Source of the DNA: Candidatus Parvarchaeota archaeon
GTDB lineage: Archaea > Nanobdellota > Nanobdellia > Parvarchaeales > Parvarchaeaceae
Length of the DNA stretch: 13,121 bases
Reading direction: 5' to 3'
Assembly: GCA_030044235.1 (NCBI GenBank)
Contig: JASHWD010000011.1
Coordinates: forward strand, 1 to 13,121
Shown here: one piece after another, positions 1-6,507 of the stretch
Numbering within the stretch: the stretch's first letter is position 1
How the letters are laid out: every line of letters starts with the position of its first letter
The notes under the pieces: generated by a model
Told to the model about the DNA's origin: nothing
Databases searched by the model: none
What the model saw: the letters and a program-made list of their open reading frames with translations, nothing else
Position numbers and translations under genes: made by a program

Positions 1-785
1 GAAGAATTTCCAGCCGTGACGGTTCCGTTGCTTGAAAATGCAGGCTTTAACGATGCAAGTTTCTCAAGGGTAGTGTCTCTTCGTATTCCTTCGTCCACTT
101 CAAACATGTAATTTGGGGCCTTGATAGGCACTATCTCCTTGCTGAACTTTTTGCTGTCGGTGGCCTTGGCTGCCTTCATGTGGCTTTCTAATGCGAACCT
201 GTCCTGTTCTTCTCTAGATATATTATATTTTGTACCTATTTTTTCTGCGATTGCACCCATATGAATCTCGTCATAACAATCCATAAGTCCGTCATTTAGC
301 ATGTCGTCTACTAGAGTCATGCTTCCAGCGTCCTTTCCGGCAGTTTTAGCCCTTTCTGAAAAGTCTTTTATGAAGATATTCCCTAGCTTGTTTATAGATC
401 TAACGCCTTTAAGCGTATAAGGGGCATTACTCATGCTCTCCATCCCGCCCGCTATTATGATGTTGGAATTTCCTGATTCTATTTCCGCAGCGCTTAGAGC
501 TATCGCTCTTAGACCGGATGCGCATAGCATGTTTATGTTGCAGGTGGAAACGCTGTCAGGAAGACCGGATCCTCTAACAACTTGTTTTGCGGGATTTTGA
601 CCCACGCCTGCAGATAACACTATTCCGCTGTTCAAAGCTTCAATTGAATTTTTATCGATTTTATTTCTTGATAATAGGTCCTTTACTACTTCTGATGCTA
701 TTTGAGGGGCAGTTAAAGAAGAAAGGGAGCCTAAAAATTTCCCAACCGCGCTTCGTCTGGCGTCTATAATGAAAACCCTCTCCAT
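1..785 (-). CDS. Acetyl-CoA C-acetyltransferase (thiolase), C-terminus cut by window edge
   Basis: This is a canonical class II thiolase of the AtoB type, which reversibly condenses two acetyl-CoA or cleaves acetoacetyl-CoA. I translated the reverse strand: 261 complete codons are present and the frame runs off the left edge. The N-terminus MERVFIIDARRSAVGKF is the usual thiolase start, and NMLCASGL places the nucleophilic cysteine at C88. AGGMESMS (about 113-120) and GTVTAGN (about 254-260) are further family motifs. The GHP histidine and C-terminal Cys lie beyond the edge, so full activity cannot be confirmed here. The start at 785 fits the TATA-like box at 807-814, which would give a leaderless or nearly leaderless mRNA. 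It is divergent from the lipoate ligase gene. The family is certain; chain-length preference is not. It could serve as the last step of beta-oxidation or the first step of the mevalonate pathway. Confidence 0.93.
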   Translation of the reverse strand, partial: MERVFIIDARRSAVGKFLGSLSSLTAPQIASEVVKDLLSRNKIDKNSIEALNSGIVLSAGVGQNPAKQVVRGSGLPDSVSTCNINMLCASGLRAIALSAAEIESGNSNIIIAGGMESMSNAPYTLKGVRSINKLGNIFIKDFSERAKTAGKDAGSMTLVDDMLNDGLMDCYDEIHMGAIAEKIGTKYNISREEQDRFALESHMKAAKATDSKKFSKEIVPIKAPNYMFEVDEGIRRDTTLEKLASLKPAFSSNGTVTAGNS

Positions 786-800
786 ATCGAATAAATATTG

Positions 801-817
801 CACCTGATTTAAATAAG
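801..817. promoter_or_regulatory. Shared TATA-like box between divergent genes
   Basis: The 48-nt gap between the thiolase start (785) and the ligase start (834) holds one strong AT box, the perfect palindrome ATTTAAAT at 807-814. Its centre is about 25 nt from the thiolase start and about 23 nt from the ligase start. These are the distances expected between an archaeal box A and the first transcribed base, so both mRNAs would be leaderless. No good purine-rich BRE is obvious on either side. The assignment rests on spacing and composition only. Confidence 0.55.
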
Positions 818-833
818 TAGGTAAAAACTAGCT

Positions 834-1763
834 ATGGAACGTTTATTTGACTACGAGTTCTGGGGATATGGTACTTCTTCTATAAAGCAAAATATGGCTA
901 TGGACGAGTATCTACTAGCACGTGCGGAGAAGAAAAAGAAGGCGACCATAAGGTTTTGGAACGTCAAAAAGGATGGAGTAGTCCTAGGATACGCGGAATC
1001 AGGAAGCGCAATAAAGGAAAAGGATAAAACGTTTGACATTGCTAGGCGTATAACCGGCGGATCTCATGTAGAATTTGATGAAAACTGTCTAGCTTATTCC
1101 TTTACTATTCCAAGAGACGCTAAATTTATCCATTTTGATGAGATGAGAAACTACTTCGCCAGCAAAATAGAGGAGTCTCTTGTAGAATTGGGTATAGAGA
1201 CGATAAAAACCGACAACAAAGCTTCAACAATAAATATAAAAGGAAAGGTAGTAGCTAGCCATGCAATATTTTGGGGCATAAAAAGTGCGCTAATGCACGG
1301 CTTGGTTATAATAGACCCGTACGATGTGGATAAAATAGCAAGGAGAATGATACTGGGTGAAAGAAAGATCGGTAAGAACTTATATACGGAATACGAAGCT
1401 CTAAAACAGATACCTGCACTTTCGGGAATCGTAAAAGAAAAAGATGAATACCTGAATAAAATTTTGAGAAGAGAACACGTTAAGAAAATTCTTTCCAAAA
1501 AAATATTAGAAAAAATAGCCGGTAGCGTTTATGATAAAAAGAGGACTAATCAAGCCGTTTCTGGAGAGGCACAAAAAATATTGGGAACAAGACATTTAGG
1601 AGAATCCTGGCTGGAAGAACGTAACCCGCCTTATACAGAAAAAGAGGTAGAAACTATACCTGGTGAAGAGCTCAATGGCGATCTAAAGAGTGGTTTAGGA
1701 TATTGTATGTATATACAGGTCCCGGACAAAGACTTCGCAAAAATGGCAGAGCCGTCGGATTAA
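834..1763 (+). CDS. lplA: Lipoate-protein ligase A-like protein with C-terminal extension
   Basis: This member of the biotin/lipoate A/B ligase fold family probably activates lipoate and transfers it to the E2 lipoyl lysine of the complex encoded next door. RRITGG at 71-76, followed by an FDEN-LAYSF segment at 81-90, matches the RR-x-SGGG substrate loop of LplA. GKVVASHA at about 137-144 matches the KVAGSA stretch, so K138 is the likely catalytic lysine. LMHG at 153-156 matches the family's HHG segment. There is no cysteine where LipM octanoyltransferases have theirs, so a ligase is favoured. The protein is 309 aa. Residues from about 180 on are charged and I do not recognise them. Thermoplasma needs a separate LplB accessory subunit, and this tail might replace it, although I see no clear LplB motif. 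The gene ends 3 nt from the convergent E3 gene. Confidence 0.8.
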   Translation: MERLFDYEFWGYGTSSIKQNMAMDEYLLARAEKKKKATIRFWNVKKDGVVLGYAESGSAIKEKDKTFDIARRITGGSHVEFDENCLAYSFTIPRDAKFIHFDEMRNYFASKIEESLVELGIETIKTDNKASTINIKGKVVASHAIFWGIKSALMHGLVIIDPYDVDKIARRMILGERKIGKNLYTEYEALKQIPALSGIVKEKDEYLNKILRREHVKKILSKKILEKIAGSVYDKKRTNQAVSGEAQKILGTRHLGESWLEERNPPYTEKEVETIPGEELNGDLKSGLGYCMYIQVPDKDFAKMAEPSD

Positions 1764-1766
1764 TAT

Positions 1767-3131
1767 CTATTTGCCATAGAAAAAATGCAGCCCGCGATCA
1801 AGACCGCCTTCTGTAACTTCTTCTATCGATTCGCTAAAAGTTGGATGGACATGTATAGTGTCTGCGATGTCTTCTAAGCTAGCGCCCATTTCGATCGCCA
1901 AAGCTGCTTCTGAAATTATAGTAGCAGCCGAGTGCCCGACTATCTCGATGCCTTTTACTATATTTTTTGAATCTGATGCAACCTTTACAAAACCGTTTGT
2001 CTTGTCAAGGGCTATTGCGATTCCCAGCGCGCTTAATGGGAATTTAGTTACTTTTATTCCCGGCTTCTCTTCTATACTTCCAGCTATTGCTATTTCTGGG
2101 TCAGAGAAGACAGCGGCAGGTACGACTAAGTTATCATAGCCCGAAGGAAGTCCCGCTACAACTTCCGCGGCAACCACGCCCTGTCTTATTGCTCTGTGAG
2201 CGAGAAGCGGTCCGCCGTTTACGTCTCCAACTGCCAGGACATTCGGATCAGTAGTGATTAGTCTATCGTCTACCTTTATGAAACCATTTGGGTCTAAACT
2301 TACCTTTGTATTGTTTAAGCCAAGGTCAACCGTGTATGGTGAAAGTCCTACTGAGACTACAATAACGTCAAATGTTGAATTTGTTCCATCGCTTAGCTTC
2401 ACGGTTTTGCCCGCTTTTGAAATAGGAGTTACTCCGGCTTTAATGTTTACCCCAAGCTCTGTAAGTTTTTTCTTAATAAGGGCCGAAGCGTCTTTATCAA
2501 AATTAAAAAGAATATCAAATTTTTCCGCTATTGTCACCTTACTCCCTAGTTTAGCATAAAGTGTTGCTATTTCTACGCCGACGTATCCGCCGCCTATTAT
2601 TAGCATGCTGGCCGGAACTTTATCAAGCATTAAGGCTCTTTTGTAATCAAATATGTCCTCCCCGAATTCAAAACCCTTTAAAACGGTAGGTTCTGAGCCG
2701 GTAGCTATTATAGCTTTTTTGAATTCTATTGTATCTCCCGTGCTAAGTCTTAGGGAATTTGAAGACGTAAAGGTTGCTGTCCCCTTTACAACTTCTATTT
2801 CATGCGATTTGCAAAGAAATGAAACGCCACTCTCTAGCTTGTTCGAAACATCTATTCTCCATTGTAGCATTTTCTTTGCGTCTACGGAGATCGAACCAAC
2901 GTTTATTCCAAATTTACCAGCGTTTTTTATGTCATAGAACATGTCTGCTATGTGTAAAAGAGTTTTAGAAGGTATGCATGCATAGTTAAGGCAATGCCCA
3001 CCAAGCCTATCCTTCTCTACCAATATAACACTAAGTCCCAATTCGGCTGCGCGTATCGCTGCTGTATATCCTCCAACGCCCCCACCTATTATTGCTAGAT
3101 CAGTTTGTTCAGGAAGAGAACCTACTACCAT
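1767..3131 (-). CDS. lpdA: Dihydrolipoyl dehydrogenase (E3)
   Basis: This FAD-dependent flavoprotein reoxidises the dihydrolipoyl group of E2 and passes electrons to NAD+. At 454 aa it has the normal family length. It shows the FAD-binding GGGVGG at 16-21 and the redox disulfide motif GGHCLNYACIPSK with C47 and C52. The usual Thr before the first Cys is His here, and the Gly before the second is Ala. The second dinucleotide motif GGGYVG lies at 179-184, followed by E202 at the end of beta-2, which favours NAD over NADP. AVGDVNGG is the second FAD motif, and HPTFSE carries the active-site pair H429/E434. It is the last gene of the E1alpha-E1beta-E2-E3 operon, 22 nt after E2, and has its own Shine-Dalgarno GAGGG. 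It may also serve other lipoyl-dependent complexes. Confidence 0.95.
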   Translation of the reverse strand: MVVGSLPEQTDLAIIGGGVGGYTAAIRAAELGLSVILVEKDRLGGHCLNYACIPSKTLLHIADMFYDIKNAGKFGINVGSISVDAKKMLQWRIDVSNKLESGVSFLCKSHEIEVVKGTATFTSSNSLRLSTGDTIEFKKAIIATGSEPTVLKGFEFGEDIFDYKRALMLDKVPASMLIIGGGYVGVEIATLYAKLGSKVTIAEKFDILFNFDKDASALIKKKLTELGVNIKAGVTPISKAGKTVKLSDGTNSTFDVIVVSVGLSPYTVDLGLNNTKVSLDPNGFIKVDDRLITTDPNVLAVGDVNGGPLLAHRAIRQGVVAAEVVAGLPSGYDNLVVPAAVFSDPEIAIAGSIEEKPGIKVTKFPLSALGIAIALDKTNGFVKVASDSKNIVKGIEIVGHSAATIISEAALAIEMGASLEDIADTIHVHPTFSESIEEVTEGGLDRGLHFFYGK

Positions 3132-3137
3132 GAATTT

Positions 3138-3142
3138 CCCTC
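3138..3142 (-). promoter_or_regulatory. Ribosome binding site of E3
   Basis: The minus strand reads GAGGG, then 6 nt, then the ATG at 3131. This is the clearest Shine-Dalgarno in the operon and supports that start. It fits a distal gene on a polycistronic mRNA, in contrast to the apparently leaderless genes elsewhere in the window. Confidence 0.6.
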
Positions 3143-3153
3143 AATTTTCATAA

Positions 3154-4377
3154 TCAAAGCTTTAAAAAACTGGGATCTTGCAAACGTTTTATTATAGAAT
3201 TTGTAAACCTCACCCCATCCGCTCCGTCAACTACTCTGTGATCATAAGACAATGAAATCGGCAAGATTTTTCCCGCCTTTATTTGTCCGTTATCCACAAC
3301 AGCTGCATCCCTTAATAGATGTACGCCTAAGATTGCGACTTCTGGAGGGTTTATCATCGGAACAGAGAGGTAACCGCCACCGAGACTGCCCACATTTGTT
3401 ATAGTAAAAGTGCTGTCTCGCATTTCATCGATACTTATTGTGCCATTTAATGCTTTCTGATGGAGATCCTCTAAGTCTTTCGCTAGGTCTACAATATTTT
3501 TCTTGTCCGCGTTTTTTATGACTACAACTCTTAGTCCATCTGGAGAATCAACCGCAATGCCTATGTTATAATATTTTTTTATTATTACCTCACCAGCTGC
3601 GCCGTCATAGCTAGAGTTAACACGCTGATTCTCCTTGAGCGCCTCTACCGCCGCTTTTATTATGAAAGACATTAGAGTCAGTTTGGTTGAATATTTTTGT
3701 TCTACCTCTTTCTTCATACTATTCAGAGCAGCGAAAAGCGCGTTTGCATTTACAAGGTCCATGTGCGCTGCTCTAGGAATCTTAGCCGATTCTTCCATGT
3801 TCTTTGCTATAGCTTTTCTAATCTGCGTTAACTTTACTCTTTCTACTTCTCCAGAGAACATCTGCTTTGAAGGTGAAACTGAAGTTTCCGGAGTAGTTCT
3901 AGGTTTACTTGCAATGGCCGTTACGTCGTTTTCCATTATTCTACCACCGGGCCCGCTACCGGTTATATTATTTATATCGAGGTTAAGTTCACGTATCATT
4001 TTTCTAACCGACGGCGTAGCAATCACTTCTTTGGATGCCATAGCTTGTGGAGCCACCTCTTGTCGTGGCAAATTCCCACTTGCAGGTCCTTTTTCTATGG
4101 TTAATGTAGCTTTACTTGCGGGCGCCTTGAAATTTTTTAAATCGGCAGGGGTACCAATGTAAGCTATTACATCTCCTAGATGAACTGTCGTATTCTCTTG
4201 GGCGTTTATTTTGACTGTTCCGCCTATAGGCGCAGGGACGTCAACTATTGCCTTATCAGTTTCTACTTTTACAATTGCTTGGTCCTCCTTAACATTTGTT
4301 CCGTCTGGCACGAGCCATTTTCTAATGTGGCCTTCGGTTATTCCTTCTCCAACGTCTACAAATTTTAATTCTTTCAT
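3154..4377 (-). CDS. 2-Oxoacid dehydrogenase E2 (dihydrolipoyl acyltransferase)
   Basis: This is the core subunit of a pyruvate or branched-chain 2-oxoacid dehydrogenase complex (pdhC/bkdB type). It receives the acyl group from E1 on lipoamide and passes it to CoA. A single N-terminal lipoyl domain (about 1-80) carries VETDKAIV with lipoyl lysine K42. A linker (about 82-117) follows, relatively rich in Ala, Pro and Lys. The peripheral-subunit-binding domain (about 119-155, TPSVRKMIREL and GPGGRIMENDV) binds E1 and E3. The catalytic domain (about 175-405) has SYDHRVVDGADG with H380 and D384. The protein is 407 aa, normal for a one-lipoyl-domain E2. It starts 2 nt after the E1beta stop with no visible Shine-Dalgarno, so translational coupling is likely. 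The neighbouring ligase gene is the obvious candidate for lipoylating K42. The acyl preference cannot be read from the sequence. Confidence 0.95.
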   Translation of the reverse strand: MKELKFVDVGEGITEGHIRKWLVPDGTNVKEDQAIVKVETDKAIVDVPAPIGGTVKINAQENTTVHLGDVIAYIGTPADLKNFKAPASKATLTIEKGPASGNLPRQEVAPQAMASKEVIATPSVRKMIRELNLDINNITGSGPGGRIMENDVTAIASKPRTTPETSVSPSKQMFSGEVERVKLTQIRKAIAKNMEESAKIPRAAHMDLVNANALFAALNSMKKEVEQKYSTKLTLMSFIIKAAVEALKENQRVNSSYDGAAGEVIIKKYYNIGIAVDSPDGLRVVVIKNADKKNIVDLAKDLEDLHQKALNGTISIDEMRDSTFTITNVGSLGGGYLSVPMINPPEVAILGVHLLRDAAVVDNGQIKAGKILPISLSYDHRVVDGADGVRFTNSIIKRLQDPSFLKL

Positions 4378-4379
4378 AT

Positions 4380-5345
4380 CTAAGAGGACATTATTTTATC
4401 TATTGCATCTGATACTTTTTTCTCGTTAGGAATATAAAATTGTTCGTAACTTGGGAATGGATAAGGTAGGCTAGGTGATGCGACCCTAAGAATCGGTGCG
4501 TTTAGTTTGAACAAAGCTTTTTCGGAGACGCGGGCGGCTATCTCAGCGCCAACCCCAAAAGAAAGTTCGGCTTCGTGTACTATCATTACTCTGCCAGTCT
4601 TTTCTGCGCTTTGGATTATAGTCTTCTCATCTAGCGGGTTTATAGTACGCAAATCGATAACTTCTGCGTTTATACCTTTTTTTGAAACAACGTTGTTTAC
4701 TATAGGAACCATAGTTCCGTATGTTACGATGGTAAGATCGGTACCTTCCCGTATTACATTAGCTTTTCCTATCGGAACCTCGTAAGAGCCTTCGGGTATT
4801 TCCTGTCTGAAAAGCCGATATAACCGTGTTGGTTCTAAGAATAAAACCGGATCTTCCATATGCATAGCTCTTATAAGTAGCCCTTTTGCATCGTAAGGAT
4901 TGGATGGTTCCAAAATAATCAAGCCGCCGCTGTGTGCATAATAAGCCTCGGGACTTTCTGCGTGGTGCTCTAACGTTCTTACTCCTCCACTAACCGGTGT
5001 CCTTACTACCATTGGAACTTTCCAAGCCGACCTAGTTCTGCTTCTATATCTTGCTGCGTGACTTATCAATTGGTCAAATGCAAGATACATGAATCCTGCA
5101 AACTGTATTTCTGCAATCGGGTGCAAACCGGATAAAGCCATACCTATTGAAGTGCCGACTATGCCAGCTTCTGAAAGGGGCGTGTCAATAACTCTTTGTT
5201 CTCCGTATTTAGCGAGCAGTCCTTCCGTTACCCTGAAAACACCACCATCTCTGCCGACATCTTCTCCCAATAATATTGCTTTTTCATCATCACGCATCAC
5301 TATATCTAATGCGCTATTTATCGCTGTGTTCATGTTTGACATCAT
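4380..5345 (-). CDS. 2-Oxoacid dehydrogenase E1 beta subunit
   Basis: This beta subunit pairs with E1alpha in the thiamine-diphosphate decarboxylase of the complex (pdhB/bkdA2 type). Visible family motifs are LLGEDVGRDGGVFRVTEGL (25-43), DTPLSEAGIVG with the cofactor-contacting E59, AEIQFAGF (78-85), and HHAESPEAYYAH with active-site H128 (about 127-138). The C-terminal transketolase-like domain includes VTYGTM and DLRTINPLDE. Length (321 aa) is typical. The start is ambiguous: Met occurs at positions 1, 2 and 5, and position 5 lines up best with bacterial homologues. The longest start leaves 1 nt after the E1alpha stop. It is the second gene of the operon and probably translated by coupling. 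Confidence 0.94.
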   Translation of the reverse strand: MMSNMNTAINSALDIVMRDDEKAILLGEDVGRDGGVFRVTEGLLAKYGEQRVIDTPLSEAGIVGTSIGMALSGLHPIAEIQFAGFMYLAFDQLISHAARYRSRTRSAWKVPMVVRTPVSGGVRTLEHHAESPEAYYAHSGGLIILEPSNPYDAKGLLIRAMHMEDPVLFLEPTRLYRLFRQEIPEGSYEVPIGKANVIREGTDLTIVTYGTMVPIVNNVVSKKGINAEVIDLRTINPLDEKTIIQSAEKTGRVMIVHEAELSFGVGAEIAARVSEKALFKLNAPILRVASPSLPYPFPSYEQFYIPNEKKVSDAIDKIMSS

Positions 5346-5346
5346 A

Positions 5347-6426
5347 TCAATCGTTTCCCTGCTGCCAGAACCCAGAGTTTATTGCAGCGTTCTCTTCGTC
5401 TTTCAATGTGTCTGGCATAAAACTGTAAATATGTTCAAATACGTTTTTTGGATCTAGTTTGAATTGTTCTGATTTTTCAACGGCTTCATTTATAAGTTTC
5501 GAGTTATTTGCTTCCATATCCACTTGCTTTGCATCGTTCCATAGCGCTTTCTTTTCCAAGTAAGTCCTTACTCTTTTCAGCGGGTCTCTTTTTAGCCATT
5601 CGTCAACTTCTGCTTCTGTTCTATATTTTGTAGGATCATCAGAGGTTGTGTGAAAGCCGAGTCTGTATGTTATAGCTTCTATTAGAGTCGGAGTTTCCTT
5701 TGCCTTCTCTAATGCATCATGCGTAGCTTTGAAAACCGCCAATGGGTCATTTCCATCGACTTGTATCCCTTGAAATCCCGCAGCAATCGCTTTTTGTGCA
5801 AGTGTTGAAGCCGTTGTTTGTTTACTTATTGGCGTAGATATTGCCCACTGATTATTTTCTATTATAAAGACAACCGGAACTTTTAATTCTCCTGCGAAAT
5901 TCAGGGCTTCGTAGAAATTTCCTTCAGAAGTCCCGCCATCTCCTACATAAGTCAAAACATTCGCACCAGTTTTTAGATATTTTTGTCCAAAAGCCAATCC
6001 AACCGCGTGTAGTAATTGCGTAGCCACAGGAACGATGTAAGGAGTAGCGTTTATCGCCTTAGTAGCGGCCATCCCGTCTTCGTAGCCTTTCCAATAAAGC
6101 ATAAAGTCGTACATAGGCAGTCCTCTTACAAAATAAGACCCATGCTGCCTGAAATTTGGCACTAATATGTCTTTTTTTGCCATTGCCATGGCGCTGCCGA
6201 TTTGAGTAGCTTCTTCACCTAAAGATGGCCCATAAGTGACGGCTCGTCCCTGTCTTTGTAGACTTATCATCTTTGAGTCTGCGGCTCTCGTTAAAGACAT
6301 CCACTTGTACATTTCTATTATCTTAGAATCATCTATGTAATTCGGCATCTGTGAATTGTCAATTAAACCGTTTTCATCCATTATCTGGAGATAATTTACA
6401 GAACCTTCATATACTTTCTTTAGCAT
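5347..6426 (-). CDS. 2-Oxoacid dehydrogenase E1 alpha subunit
   Basis: This ThDP-binding alpha subunit decarboxylates the 2-oxoacid and reductively acylates E2. With the start chosen here it is 359 aa. RQGRAVTYGPSLGEEA lies near the N-terminus, and the ThDP motif runs from GDGGTSEG (162-169) to ENNQWAISTP (190-199). The conserved loop HTTSDDPTKYRT begins at H259. That loop resembles branched-chain dehydrogenases more than pyruvate dehydrogenases, though Thermoplasma-type complexes accept several 2-oxoacids, so substrate is open. I prefer ATG 6426 over ATG 6471 (15 aa longer). It is preceded by GAGG with a 5-nt spacer, and the upstream ATG overlaps the ATTTAAAT box at 6470-6477, which would then be free to act as promoter. 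It is the first gene of the four-gene operon. Confidence 0.93.
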   Translation of the reverse strand: MLKKVYEGSVNYLQIMDENGLIDNSQMPNYIDDSKIIEMYKWMSLTRAADSKMISLQRQGRAVTYGPSLGEEATQIGSAMAMAKKDILVPNFRQHGSYFVRGLPMYDFMLYWKGYEDGMAATKAINATPYIVPVATQLLHAVGLAFGQKYLKTGANVLTYVGDGGTSEGNFYEALNFAGELKVPVVFIIENNQWAISTPISKQTTASTLAQKAIAAGFQGIQVDGNDPLAVFKATHDALEKAKETPTLIEAITYRLGFHTTSDDPTKYRTEAEVDEWLKRDPLKRVRTYLEKKALWNDAKQVDMEANNSKLINEAVEKSEQFKLDPKNVFEHIYSFMPDTLKDEENAAINSGFWQQGND

Positions 6427-6431
6427 TATAT

Positions 6432-6435
6432 CCTC
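6432..6435 (-). promoter_or_regulatory. Ribosome binding site deciding the E1 alpha start
   Basis: The minus strand reads GAGG, then the 5-nt spacer ATATA, then ATG at 6426. This favours the internal Met over the longer reading frame beginning at 6471. Confidence 0.5.
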
Positions 6436-6460
6436 GATAATTTTTACTTGAAGCTTTTTA

Positions 6461-6480
6461 GTTAAATACATTTAAATTAG
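6461..6480. promoter_or_regulatory. TATA-like boxes between the two divergent operons
   Basis: The perfect palindrome ATTTAAAT at 6470-6477 is the same 8-mer found between the other divergent pair at 807-814. Its centre is about 34 nt from the ligase start (6508), allowing a leader of roughly 8 nt. It is about 47 nt from the E1 alpha start (6426), allowing a leader of about 20 nt that would include the GAGG site. A second box, GTATTTAAC read on the minus strand, lies at 6461-6469. Another AT stretch (TTATAA, 6498-6503) could instead serve an E1 alpha start at 6471. Confidence 0.45.
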
Positions 6481-6507
6481 TCAGCCAATTATACTAGTTA
6501 TAATTCT

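Noticed and set aside
587..769. Plus-strand open frame of 60 codons
   Set aside because: It lies antisense inside the thiolase gene, has no family features, and the minus-strand frame carries clear thiolase motifs.
1151..1498. Minus-strand open frame inside the lipoate ligase gene
   Set aside because: Shadow frame; the plus strand has the ligase motifs and a promoter-like box.
3635..4162. Plus-strand open frame of 175 codons opposite E2
   Set aside because: Antisense to a well-supported E2 gene; the Ser/Phe-rich composition is that of a reverse-frame shadow.
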